From the IMG/VR virus record IMGVR_UViG_3300007509_000039, positions 1 through 30,342 of that record: a stretch of 30,342 nt of DNA, one strand, 5' to 3'. The notes beneath the pieces are model-generated. The model saw nothing but the letters and a program-made list of their open reading frames with translations. It had not been told where the DNA came from and ran no database searches. Shown in pieces: positions 16,343-24,180 of this stretch (the first letter of the stretch is position 1; each line of letters opens with the position of its first letter). This stretch comes from a virus. A program made the position numbers and the translations under genes.

Positions 16343-16371
16343 TTGACAACCCTTTACGAATATAGTATAAT
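16343..16371 (+). promoter_or_regulatory. Consensus sigma70-type promoter for gp55/gp47/gp46
   Basis: TTGACA (16343-16348), 17-bp spacer, TATAAT (16366-16371). Predicted +1 about 16378; the leader carries GAGAGGA (16396-16402) before the gp55 ATG. Early or middle expression of the late sigma fits the T4 programme. Confidence 0.9.
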
Positions 16372-16409
16372 GAGTGAAACATTAAAAAATCTTATGAGAG
16401 GATTATAAT

Positions 16410-16922
16410 ATGGCAGAAGAAGAAAAAGTAAAACCAAAACAAAAACCTCATTATGTAGATAATAAGAAGTTTTTGCAAGCGATGACTGAATATCGTGCAT
16501 TAAGAATTAAGGCTGAAGAAGAAGGTAAACCTCGACCTCAAGTTACTAATTATATAGGTGAATGTTATCTAAAGATTGCCAATCACTTATCATATAGACC
16601 AAATTTCATTAACTATACTTATCGAGATGATATGATATCAGATGGTATAGAGAATTGTCTACAATATATGGACAACTTCGACCCCGAAAAAAGTAAGAAT
16701 CCCTTTGCATATTTTACACAGATAATCTATTATGCATTTATTCGCAGAATCCAAAAAGAGAAAAAACAACAACAAGTTAAACAAAGAATGATTGCGAATT
16801 TTGGCGAAGAACAAATGATGGACCAGCTGGAAGGCGATGATACATTATATCAAAGTCAAATGTTGGAGTTTTTGAGAAGAAATAGTAGAGAAGAGGAACC
16901 TGTAGTTAAAGAAAAAAAGTAA
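16410..16922 (+). CDS. 55: Late transcription sigma factor, gp55
   Basis: 170 residues (T4 gp55 is 185). A minimal sigma70-family protein that directs host RNA polymerase to TATAAATA late promoters, activated by the gp45 clamp. The region 'YIGECYLKIANHLSYRPNFI' and 'YRDDMISDGIENCLQYMDNF' matches sigma region 2, with 'FDPEKSKNPFAYFTQIIYYA' and 'FIRRIQKEKKQ' as the region 2.3-2.4 promoter-recognition helix. The C-terminus 'MLEFLRRN' sits where the T4 protein has its short clamp-binding tail. The five exact late elements found in this window are its likely targets. Confidence 0.93.
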   Translation: MAEEEKVKPKQKPHYVDNKKFLQAMTEYRALRIKAEEEGKPRPQVTNYIGECYLKIANHLSYRPNFINYTYRDDMISDGIENCLQYMDNFDPEKSKNPFAYFTQIIYYAFIRRIQKEKKQQQVKQRMIANFGEEQMMDQLEGDDTLYQSQMLEFLRRNSREEEPVVKEKK

Positions 16923-16937
16923 TATTATAAGGTAGGT

Positions 16938-18011
16938 ATGAAAATAGCATTATTGAATGACACCCATTTCGGTGCCAGAAACGATAGTCTTATTTTTGAT
17001 GATTATTTCCACAAATTTTACAACGATATATTTTTTCCTTATTTAAAGGAACATAATATAAAAACACTCATTCATCTAGGTGATGTTGTAGACAGAAGAA
17101 AATTCATTAATTTTAGGATTGCACACAATTTTAGACACAAGTTTTTACAACGACTATGGGACGAGAAAATCGACACCCATATCCTTATTGGTAATCACGA
17201 CATTTATTACCGAAACACAAACAAAGTAAACGCAATAAAAGAATTATGCACAGCGCCTGATGGCATCAATGAGCCGTGGATATATGAAGAAGCAAAGGTT
17301 GTTGATTTTGATGGTTTAAAAATATTGATGTTGCCATGGATAAATCCAGAAAACGAAGCTTCATCACTTGACTTAGCAAGAACATCTGAAGCAGATATTT
17401 GTATGGGACATTTGGATTTAAATAATTTTGCAATGAATGATGCAATGATACAGACACACGGACACGATAAAAGCATTGTTAAACGATTTGAGAGAGTATA
17501 TAGCGGTCATTTTCATCACAAAAGCGATGATGGACAGATATTTTATTTGGGCAATCAGTATGAAATAACATGGTCAGATTATAACAATCAAAAGGGATTT
17601 CATATATTTGATACTGAAACGAGAGAGGTAGAATTTGTTCCTAATCCATATACGATATTTAAAAAACTTATGTATAATGATATAGAAACGAATTATGATA
17701 AGTTTGATGTAACAGATTATAATCAAAAATTTGTCAAATTGGTTGTTGTAAATAAAAAAGACACTCAAATGTTCGACAGATTAGTTGAACGAATGTATAA
17801 CGACATATCAGTCCACGAATTAAAAATATTAGAAGATTATTCTGATTTGTCAGCTTCTAATGTGAGTGATGATGTTGCTGAAGGCTCAGAAGATACAATG
17901 AAACTGGTGAGCAATTATGTTGACCAGTTAGAGGTCGACCTTGATAAAGAAAGATTGAAAGTTATGATTAAAGAGATGTATATTGAGGCACAAGATAGTG
18001 ATATAAAATGA
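16938..18011 (+). CDS. 47: Recombination nuclease subunit, gp47 (Mre11/SbcD type)
   Basis: 357 residues (T4 gp47 is 339). The nuclease half of the gp46/gp47 complex, which resects DNA ends for recombination-dependent replication. Metallophosphoesterase motifs are all present: 'NDTHFG' (Asp8, His10), 'HLGDVVDRR' (second metal Asp), 'IGNHD' (catalytic His), 'MGHLDLNN' and 'YSGHFHHKS' (last metal His). The remaining C-terminal part is acidic and helical and would contact gp46. A GGTAGGT Shine-Dalgarno precedes the ATG. Confidence 0.95.
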   Translation: MKIALLNDTHFGARNDSLIFDDYFHKFYNDIFFPYLKEHNIKTLIHLGDVVDRRKFINFRIAHNFRHKFLQRLWDEKIDTHILIGNHDIYYRNTNKVNAIKELCTAPDGINEPWIYEEAKVVDFDGLKILMLPWINPENEASSLDLARTSEADICMGHLDLNNFAMNDAMIQTHGHDKSIVKRFERVYSGHFHHKSDDGQIFYLGNQYEITWSDYNNQKGFHIFDTETREVEFVPNPYTIFKKLMYNDIETNYDKFDVTDYNQKFVKLVVVNKKDTQMFDRLVERMYNDISVHELKILEDYSDLSASNVSDDVAEGSEDTMKLVSNYVDQLEVDLDKERLKVMIKEMYIEAQDSDIK

Positions 18012-18688
18012 TTTCGTTTTTAGAGAAGTTAAATTATGTTCCGCCTGTAATTAAACCCTATGACAAAAATGGCGTAGTTGTTTATAAAGACAAAGATTCT
18101 CGTTGGCATTTAACTGTTGATGGTGACCAAATGATGTTATATACTGTAGGACACGAACAAGCACTACACTTTTATTCTCATTATAAGTTAGCTTTCGGTC
18201 ATGTTATTTGTACAGGTTTAGGATTTGGCGTGAGAGAACAATGGTTAGCAACAAAACCAGAAGTAACTAAAATAACTGTATTAGAAAAAAACAAGGCAGT
18301 AATAGATTATCACAAAGATATTGGAACACCGTGGTCAGATAAGATTGAAATTATAAATTGTGATGCAAATGAATATAAAGGTAGTTGTGATTTTTTATCA
18401 ATAGACCATTATGAAAGACACAGCACAGCAAGTATTATTAATAGTATAAGAACTACAGAAAAAAATATTGATTGTCGTTCTAGTTGGTTTTGGTTGTTAG
18501 AAAGATGGTTAGATAGTGGATGTATTGAAAGTAATAACGAAGATTATGTTTATTATCAACCTTGGGAGAAAAATGACCTTTATCAGGCGTACAATAAATT
18601 GAAAACATTTCTTGATTTAAAAAGTTTGCCAGAGTTGAATATTAAACAATTGACAGAGTTTGTTGATGTATATTGGAACAGAGTATGA
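18008..18688 (+). CDS. SAM-methyltransferase-like Rossmann protein between gp47 and gp46
   Basis: 226 residues. Residues 65-135 look like a class I methyltransferase or spermidine-synthase-like Rossmann core: 'VICTGLGFGVRE' (Gly loop, 70-74), 'ITVLEKNKAVID' (acidic residue Glu93 at the end of strand 2, the usual ribose contact), 'IEIINCDANEY' (Asp119) and 'CDFLSIDHYE' (strand 4 with Asp133). No clear catalytic motif for DNA (PPY) is present, so it may act on a small molecule or protein, or be a binding-only relic. It overlaps gp47 by ATGA and gp46 by 4 bases, so it is translated within the recombination nuclease operon. Confidence 0.75.
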   Translation: MISFLEKLNYVPPVIKPYDKNGVVVYKDKDSRWHLTVDGDQMMLYTVGHEQALHFYSHYKLAFGHVICTGLGFGVREQWLATKPEVTKITVLEKNKAVIDYHKDIGTPWSDKIEIINCDANEYKGSCDFLSIDHYERHSTASIINSIRTTEKNIDCRSSWFWLLERWLDSGCIESNNEDYVYYQPWEKNDLYQAYNKLKTFLDLKSLPELNIKQLTEFVDVYWNRV

Positions 18689-20400
18689 TAGTATTTAAAA
18701 AAGTAAGATATAAAAACTTTTTATCAACAGGGCAACAATTTATAGAGATTGGTTTGAATGAGGCGCCCACAACACTAGTTGTTGGTGATAATGGCGCTGG
18801 TAAATCTACAATGTTAGATGCTTTGTGTTTTGGTTTGTTTTCAAAACCATTTCGCAGTATTAAGAAAGACCAACTCGTCAATACAATCAATGAAAAGGAA
18901 TGTGTTGTTGAAGTAGAATTTATTATTGGTAAAAAACAATATAAGGTTGTCAGAGGTATCAGACCAAATAATTTTGAGATATGGTGTGATGGTGATATGT
19001 TGAATCAGGATGCGGCTGTAAGAGATTATCAAAAGCATTTAGAACAACACATATTGAAATTAAATTATAGGTCATTCACACAAGTTGTAATATTGGGCAA
19101 CGCTTCATTTGTTCCTTTTATGCAATTGAGGGCGAGATACAGGCGTGAAGTTGTGGAAGAAATATTAGATATTGAAATCTTTTCCAAACTGAATTTAATG
19201 TTCAGAGAGAAACAAAAGGCACAAGATGAAACAATCAAACAAGCAGACTTTGATTATCAATTATTAGATGGCAAAATAGATACACAACAAAAACATATTG
19301 ATGAAATTAACAGTAAAAATAAAGATACTACCGAGTCAAAGAAACTAGACATTGAAAACGCAGATACAGACATAGACAATTATAAAGAAGATATTGCTCG
19401 TGTAAGGCGAGATATTGCCGAATTGCAAGTAGAAACGCTTGATGAAACAAAACTAAAAGACAAACACGGCAAGCTTATGACTATGGAAGCAAAGATAGAA
19501 AATACTTGTATCAAACATAAAAAAGAATTGAAATTTTTTAAAACACATGACGATTGTCCGACTTGTCAGCAATCTATTGATGAAGCATTTAAAAAGGCAA
19601 CAATAGCTGTGAAAGAAGCCAAAGTTACAGAACTAGAACTTGGTATGGAACAACTTGATAATGCAATTAAAACATCACAAAAGAAACTGGATAGAATACA
19701 CGAACATATTGTCGCAATACGAGAAAAAGAATTATTGATTAATCGTTACGAAACTTCCATAGAAGAAATTGAAAAATATAAAGCAAAGATACAAGAAGAA
19801 ATATTAGAATTATCAGACGAAAAATTTTCAACAGGCGTTGCAACAGGCGAATTAAATCAACTGCAAGAACAATTAACAGAAGCTGGAAAAGATAAATTAA
19901 AACACAAAGAAGAAAAACTCTATATAGATACTGCTAGACATCTTATGCAGGATAGTGGAATTAAAACTAAAATTATCAAACAATACCTACCGATAATGAA
20001 CCACTATATCAATAAGAATTTAGCGGATATGGACTTTTTTGTTAATTTTACTCTTGATGAGGAGTTTAATGAAACAATTAAGTCAAGGCACCGAGATGAG
20101 TTCAACTATCACTCTTTTAGTGAGGGTGAAAAATTGAGAATTGATTTGGCAATACTATTCACCTGGCGTGAAATTGCTAAACTTAAAAACTCAACAAATA
20201 CAAATCTACTTATACTAGATGAAATATTTGACAGTTCGTTGGACTCATCTGGTACTGAAGAATTTATGAGAATACTACATTTTACAATGAGTAAGGAAAA
20301 TGTGTTTGTTATATCTCACAAGGCAGACACTCTAATAGATAAGTTCCCGAGAGTGATGAAATTCGAGAAATATAAAAACTTTACACGGATGGCAGAATAA
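18685..20400 (+). CDS. 46: Recombination nuclease subunit, gp46 (Rad50/SbcC type)
   Basis: 571 residues (T4 gp46 is 560). SMC-like ABC ATPase partner of gp47. Walker A 'GDNGAGKS' at residues 34-41, a long coiled coil split by the zinc hook 'DCPTCQ' near the middle, signature 'SFSEGEKLRIDLA' near the C-terminus, and Walker B 'NLLILDEIFDSSLD' followed by an 'ISHKAD' switch His. The start is taken at the ATG at 18685, which overlaps the previous stop as ATGA; an in-frame TTG at 18673 is also open but less likely. The gene ends one base into the next ATG. Confidence 0.95.
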   Translation: MIVFKKVRYKNFLSTGQQFIEIGLNEAPTTLVVGDNGAGKSTMLDALCFGLFSKPFRSIKKDQLVNTINEKECVVEVEFIIGKKQYKVVRGIRPNNFEIWCDGDMLNQDAAVRDYQKHLEQHILKLNYRSFTQVVILGNASFVPFMQLRARYRREVVEEILDIEIFSKLNLMFREKQKAQDETIKQADFDYQLLDGKIDTQQKHIDEINSKNKDTTESKKLDIENADTDIDNYKEDIARVRRDIAELQVETLDETKLKDKHGKLMTMEAKIENTCIKHKKELKFFKTHDDCPTCQQSIDEAFKKATIAVKEAKVTELELGMEQLDNAIKTSQKKLDRIHEHIVAIREKELLINRYETSIEEIEKYKAKIQEEILELSDEKFSTGVATGELNQLQEQLTEAGKDKLKHKEEKLYIDTARHLMQDSGIKTKIIKQYLPIMNHYINKNLADMDFFVNFTLDEEFNETIKSRHRDEFNYHSFSEGEKLRIDLAILFTWREIAKLKNSTNTNLLILDEIFDSSLDSSGTEEFMRILHFTMSKENVFVISHKADTLIDKFPRVMKFEKYKNFTRMAE

Positions 20401-21017
20401 TGGTAGAATCAACAAATATAAATTATGAAATTTTTACTTTAGGCACTAGTATAGTAAAATTTAATTTACCTATGGAATTAGTAGATGATATTAATAAGGC
20501 GTATGATGAAAATTCAGAAGATTTAAAACCACACAACGATAAACTTGCTGGTAAAATTGCCGAAGAAAAGGTAGTTGATGAAATATTAACTCCCGATATT
20601 CAAAAGGAGTTTCTAGGATGTTTTAACCAATATTTAAAACTTACTCAAAAGATAAAATGGAATCCTGTTTTAGCTAAAGCTTGGATAAATGAAATGAAAT
20701 CAGGTGAATATAATCCCATACACTATCACACAAGTAAAAATAGCGAAGTAGGATTATCGTCTGTATTGATGTTGAAACGACCTGATTGGTATGGTGTGGA
20801 AGCATCTAATGAAGATAGACCTGCAAACGGATGGTTAGGATTTTCTGGTGGTGACCAAGCGCCACTTTCTAGGTCGCAAACCAGAGTAGATGCACAAGTA
20901 GGGGAGTTTTTTGTATTCCCATACTCTCTGTTACATGGTGTATATCCGTTTAATAGTACAGATGAAGTAAGACGAACATTATCTTATAATTGTGATTTAA
21001 TTAGAGAAGGAGCATAA
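20400..21017 (+). CDS. 2-oxoglutarate/Fe(II)-dependent oxygenase (III)
   Basis: 205 residues. 'NPIHYHTSKN' at 105-114 gives the first iron ligands (His108/His110), 'FPYSLLHGVYPF' the distal His179, and 'EVRRTLSYN' the Arg (191/192) for 2-oxoglutarate. The spacing and the long insert between strands ('NEDRPANGWLGFSGG') resemble the phage putative 2OG-Fe(II) oxygenase family also seen at 13138, but the sequences are clearly diverged. Its substrate is unknown. It is coupled to gp46 through a one-base ATG/TAA overlap. Confidence 0.85.
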   Translation: MVESTNINYEIFTLGTSIVKFNLPMELVDDINKAYDENSEDLKPHNDKLAGKIAEEKVVDEILTPDIQKEFLGCFNQYLKLTQKIKWNPVLAKAWINEMKSGEYNPIHYHTSKNSEVGLSSVLMLKRPDWYGVEASNEDRPANGWLGFSGGDQAPLSRSQTRVDAQVGEFFVFPYSLLHGVYPFNSTDEVRRTLSYNCDLIREGA

Positions 21018-21018
21018 T

Positions 21019-21723
21019 ATGGCAAAAAAACTAACACCAGAAACAATAGAAGCGGCCGCTCAACATTTAGAGAATATACAAACTGGTAAAACACCTATTC
21101 TTAATGGAAAAGGTTCAGAAGAAAAATCTAAATCAACATACACGATTGGTAAAAAAGAAAAACAACAAATTTTCCCTTTAATACCACCAAACGACCCTAG
21201 ATTGTTAATGCAGATTGCACCTTTTATGGACGATACTTTAGAACAATTTGGTTTTAAAGATAGAAAGGAATTAGCAAAAATGATGTATGAAAATATGACC
21301 AAATATGGCGGACTTGGTTTGGCGGCGAATCAACTTGGTTTGCCATATCGTATGTTTGTTATGGGCGGACATCCAGAGATTGAAAATGGCAAAACCAGAT
21401 ATATTTTTAACCCAATAGTTAATGATGTAAGTGAAGAATCAATAGTATTAAAAGAGGGTTGTTTATCATTTCCATTTTTGTTTTTATCTATCAAACGACC
21501 TAAATGGGTATCTGTAAAATACACAGACGAAAATGGTGAAGAAATAGAAGAAACTTTACACGGAATGTCGGCACGAATATTTCAACACGAAAATGAACAT
21601 ATGAATGGATATGTTTTTACAGATTTAGTAAGTAAGTTGAAGTTAGAACGAGCCGAAAAGGCAAAAGAAAAAATGATTAAAGAAATAAAGAGGAGACAAA
21701 GTGCCCCGAAAATTATCCACTAA
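21019..21723 (+). CDS. def: Peptide deformylase
   Basis: 234 residues. Removes the formyl group from nascent proteins using a His2Cys-bound metal. All three motifs are present: 'GLGLAANQLG' (98-107), 'EGCLS' (146-150, Cys148 ligand) and 'QHENEHMNG' (189-197; His190 and His194 ligands, Glu191 catalytic). In the last motif Glu193 replaces the usual Asp. Marine phage deformylases often lack the C-terminal extension but are close to 130-150 residues; this one has an additional N-terminal segment of about 50 residues (before 'FPLIPPNDPRLL') rich in Lys, Glu and Gln, and a charged C-terminal helix. A strong AGGAG precedes the ATG. Confidence 0.93.
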   Translation: MAKKLTPETIEAAAQHLENIQTGKTPILNGKGSEEKSKSTYTIGKKEKQQIFPLIPPNDPRLLMQIAPFMDDTLEQFGFKDRKELAKMMYENMTKYGGLGLAANQLGLPYRMFVMGGHPEIENGKTRYIFNPIVNDVSEESIVLKEGCLSFPFLFLSIKRPKWVSVKYTDENGEEIEETLHGMSARIFQHENEHMNGYVFTDLVSKLKLERAEKAKEKMIKEIKRRQSAPKIIH

Positions 21724-21946
21724 GAAATATATCCATGTAAATCAACATAAGATTAGAGCAAATCTAAAACACGGTACTGTTGAACCTGTAATCACAATTA
21801 AAGAAGGACGCAAGAATACTTATTGCCACGAAGTAGAAATATTGGGTCCAAGTAAGGTTGTTTATGGGGAAAACGGCGAGAAGATATTAGGGTGTGGTGC
21901 TAGGGTTGTTGTTGAAACAGACTCAGAATACAGGGTTATACGCTAA
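21701..21946 (+). CDS. Small basic conserved phage protein (GTG start)
   Basis: 81 residues beginning at a GTG preceded by a strong AGAGGAG at a 5-base spacing; the start lies 23 bases inside the end of the deformylase gene. The opening 'PRKLSTKKYIHVNQHKIRAN' is a pattern I associate with a small gene widespread in T4-like cyanophages, but no function is known to me. Predicted structure is short strands ('EPVITIKEG', 'CHEVEILGPSKVVYG', 'ARVVVETDSEYRVI'), compatible with a small nucleic-acid- or protein-binding beta fold. It ends just before a new sigma70 promoter. Confidence 0.8.
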   Translation: MPRKLSTKKYIHVNQHKIRANLKHGTVEPVITIKEGRKNTYCHEVEILGPSKVVYGENGEKILGCGARVVVETDSEYRVIR

Positions 21947-21970
21947 ACACTACTCTTAGAGCAACGAGGA

Positions 21971-21999
21971 TTGACAAGGAACGACTTTTATAGTATAAT
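21971..21999 (+). promoter_or_regulatory. Consensus sigma70-type promoter, next ATG at +1/+2
   Basis: TTGACA (21971-21976), 17-bp spacer, TATAAT (21994-21999). With the last T as -7, +1 is 22006, one base before the ATG at 22007. The mRNA would be leaderless or nearly so. Confidence 0.88.
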
Positions 22000-22006
22000 A
22001 GACCAA

Positions 22007-22513
22007 ATGATACACGCAAAAGATACAGATTTTGAAGAAATAAAAGCAATATTCAAACAACATAAAGAATGGTTTGGGTTTGTTAGGTCTGATTATATTG
22101 AGCGAACAATTATAAACAATGGAGAAAAGTTTAATTTTCCGGTGTCGTTTGATAATAAACATCAAAGTAATAATTATTTGATATTTGAAGATGATGTAGT
22201 AATAACATACGCTATTAACAAAGTTAAACATAAACTTGGAAAGTTTCCAAATGTGTGCAATATAGACACATATAAGGGTGATGTTATTTTACATCAAATT
22301 GCGGCTAAGAATAGAAATGGTTCTGCAAGTAAAGTACTTCAAAAGTTTTTTAAAGAATACAGACGGGTTTTTCTAACTGTTCGTAGTGATAATGAAATTG
22401 CAAAGAAATTTTATAAGAAGAATGGCATGAAGCTTATAGGTCATACTACCTTTTCAGGCACAATACCTGGCGATATCTATTTTCACGATAATTTAGAAGG
22501 AATATTTGAATGA
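22007..22513 (+). CDS. GNAT-like acetyltransferase
   Basis: 168 residues from the ATG at 22007; the longer frame from a TTG at 21971 overlaps a perfect promoter and is rejected. The C-terminal half has the GNAT pattern: a strand 'GDVILHQIAAKN', a helix 'GSASKVLQKFFKEY', a strand 'RVFLTVRSDNEIAKKFYKK' and 'NGMKLIGHTTF', which mirrors 'a..LY...GF' at the end of GNAT domains. The classic Q/R-x-x-G-x-G/A loop is not clear ('NRNGSASK' may replace it), so acetyl-CoA use is plausible but unproven. The stop overlaps the next ATG as ATGA, linking it to the DNA methyltransferase-like gene. Confidence 0.75.
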   Translation: MIHAKDTDFEEIKAIFKQHKEWFGFVRSDYIERTIINNGEKFNFPVSFDNKHQSNNYLIFEDDVVITYAINKVKHKLGKFPNVCNIDTYKGDVILHQIAAKNRNGSASKVLQKFFKEYRRVFLTVRSDNEIAKKFYKKNGMKLIGHTTFSGTIPGDIYFHDNLEGIFE

Positions 22514-23592
22514 ATGATGAATTAGTACAACAAGTATATGATGATTGGAAAGAAAGAGGATTTCCATATTACCCGACTGATGAAGATTGGAGGAACCATA
22601 TATATAAGCAACTGGTATCTTTTAAAAGGGATACTATTGTTGATAGAAGAATAAAGGTAATAGGTCAATCAGCACATGGATTGAACCTTGCGTGGTCATT
22701 TATGGAACACGCTTGGGGAATCAAGTGTGGTAAGATGAACACTCCTATGGAGATTTGGAATAGTGAGGAACATCTGAAAAAAGGACTTGCCAAGATTCTA
22801 TCGGGCACCTTCTTTCCAAAGAAGCTTGCCCATAAAATCACCGAGTCTGACATGAGAAGTATGTTGAGGCGTTATTCTGGTACCCAGATGGTGTCAAATT
22901 TCAGACCAACGGCAGCGGCGGCGATGTACGATATATTCGTAGATAAAGATAGTCCATTAGAAGGGACTGAAGCCGGCACAGTATGGGATCCAAGCATGGG
23001 ATACGGTGGTAGATTACTAGGGGCTATAGCCGCCGGTGTTAATTATATCGGTACTGACCCGTGTGTTCCGACATACGAGGGGTTAAAACAAATCAGAGAT
23101 ACTTATGGTCATTCCCATAAGACATATACATTACTCAGACAGGGTAGTGAAACTTACATACCACCAGAAGAAAGTTTAGATTTTGTCTTTACTAGTCCAC
23201 CTTACTTTGCTTGGGAAGCATATGGTGATGAACCAGAACAATCCAGTATCAAGTTTAAAACAGCTGATGTTTGGAAAGAGAAGTTTTTAAAACAGACTAT
23301 CGCCAACGCACACCATGGTCTTAAAACAGGCAAATATCTTGCACTCAATGTTGCAAACACAAAACAATATAAAACTTTCGAGGAAGATACAGTATCACTT
23401 GCAAAAGAAGTGGGATTTGAACACACCGATACTTGGTGGTTAGCATTGAGTACTCAACAAGGCGGTTCTGCTGTTGCAACTCTAGATGGTGATGTTACAG
23501 AAACCAAACAGAAACAGAAATATATGGGCGAGTATATTCGGCCCGATATTCCAGGTCGCAAGTTTGAACCAACTTTTATCTTTAAAAAGTAG
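22510..23592 (+). CDS. DNA methyltransferase-like protein (SPPY motif)
   Basis: 360 residues. AdoMet-binding motif I 'WDPSMGYGGRLLGA' begins at 159, motif II-like 'YIGTDPC' near 179, and the catalytic motif IV 'TSPPYF' at 229-234, typical of amino-methyltransferases acting on N4 of cytosine or N6 of adenine. Motif I precedes motif IV, so the order is not the beta order usual for many SPPY enzymes. The first 150 residues are a helical domain with 'SNFRPTAAAAMYD' near 129 that could bind DNA. No restriction partner is nearby, so it would be a solitary phage enzyme, perhaps for host-defence avoidance. Target and activity are unknown. Confidence 0.85.
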   Translation: MNDELVQQVYDDWKERGFPYYPTDEDWRNHIYKQLVSFKRDTIVDRRIKVIGQSAHGLNLAWSFMEHAWGIKCGKMNTPMEIWNSEEHLKKGLAKILSGTFFPKKLAHKITESDMRSMLRRYSGTQMVSNFRPTAAAAMYDIFVDKDSPLEGTEAGTVWDPSMGYGGRLLGAIAAGVNYIGTDPCVPTYEGLKQIRDTYGHSHKTYTLLRQGSETYIPPEESLDFVFTSPPYFAWEAYGDEPEQSSIKFKTADVWKEKFLKQTIANAHHGLKTGKYLALNVANTKQYKTFEEDTVSLAKEVGFEHTDTWWLALSTQQGGSAVATLDGDVTETKQKQKYMGEYIRPDIPGRKFEPTFIFKK

Positions 23593-23593
23593 A

Positions 23594-23620
23594 TAGATGG
23601 CGGACTTAAAGCCCGCCCTA
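23594..23620. terminator. Possible bidirectional terminator hairpin between convergent genes
   Basis: GGCGG (23599-23603) pairs with CCGCC (23613-23617) around a 9-base loop, with an outer TAG/CTA pairing after a 2-base bulge. It lies in the 32 bases between the stop of the methyltransferase-like gene and the stop of hsp20 on the other strand. T-runs are poor on + and displaced by about 11 bases on -, so efficiency is uncertain. Confidence 0.5.
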
Positions 23621-23624
23621 TTGA

Positions 23625-24074
23625 TTATTTAATAGTAAACACCTTTGGTTTCTTTTCATCTGGAATTATTTTTTCCAAACTAACAGAAAGTAAACCGTCT
23701 TTTAGGTTTGCACCTTTGACTACAACATCATCTGCAATAGTAAAGTTTCTAGTAAAAGACCTTTTAGAGATGCCTTGGTGTATGATTTTTTCATCTTTGT
23801 CCAAAACTTCTTCTTTTTTGTCTACTGATTTAATAGATAAACGATTCTCAACCGATTTAACTTCAATATCTTTTTTACCAAAACCAGCAACCGCCAACTC
23901 GATTACATAATCGGTGTCGTTTATTTTGCGAATGTTGTAAGGTGGATAATGATTTATAGACGAACTGTTAAAAGATAACATTCTGTCAAAGTCATTAAAA
24001 AGATTATCAAAACCAATTGAAAATGGTTTGAAAGGTTCCCAATTAGTGTATTGGGCTAGCTCATGTCTTGTCAT
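23625..24074 (-). CDS. hsp20: Small heat shock protein, Hsp20/IbpA family
   Basis: 149 residues, the only minus-strand gene in the window. An ATP-independent chaperone that holds unfolded proteins. The alpha-crystallin domain runs from about residue 45 ('PYNIRKINDTDYVIELAVAG', then 'FGKKDIEVKSVENRLSIK') to 140, with the conserved 'DGLLSVSL' near residue 129 (family A-x-x-x-G-(V/L)-L-x-(V/I)) and an I-x-I/V-type tail 'VFTIK'. Marine T4-like phages commonly carry one. A strong AAGGAG lies 6 bases before the ATG. It has two stacked promoters: a sigma70 promoter at 24209-24181 and a late TATAAATA at 24144-24137. Confidence 0.95.
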   Translation of the reverse strand: MTRHELAQYTNWEPFKPFSIGFDNLFNDFDRMLSFNSSSINHYPPYNIRKINDTDYVIELAVAGFGKKDIEVKSVENRLSIKSVDKKEEVLDKDEKIIHQGISKRSFTRNFTIADDVVVKGANLKDGLLSVSLEKIIPDEKKPKVFTIK

Positions 24075-24107
24075 GTTTTTCTCCTTATATTAAGCAAGAT
24101 TGTAAAA

Positions 24108-24132
24108 TGATACCTCACCATTGAGCGTATCA
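24108..24132 (-). promoter_or_regulatory. Hairpin at the predicted 5' end of the late hsp20 mRNA
   Basis: On the minus strand TGATAC plus CTCA, tetraloop ATGG, then TGAG plus GTATCA, with one bulged G: a 10-bp stem. The predicted +1 of the late promoter (24131) is the second base of the stem. A TTTT follows the stem, so it could also weakly attenuate transcripts from the upstream sigma70 promoter. Confidence 0.65.
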
Positions 24133-24136
24133 CTAA

Positions 24137-24144
24137 TATTTATA
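24137..24144 (-). promoter_or_regulatory. T4-type late promoter for hsp20 (minus strand)
   Basis: Exact TATAAATA on the minus strand (24144 to 24137). With its last A as -6, +1 is 24131, at the base of the hairpin described above. This would allow hsp20 to be expressed late in addition to early. Confidence 0.75.
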
Positions 24145-24180
24145 AAAATTCCATGTACATTTTGAAATTTTTATGGGAAT

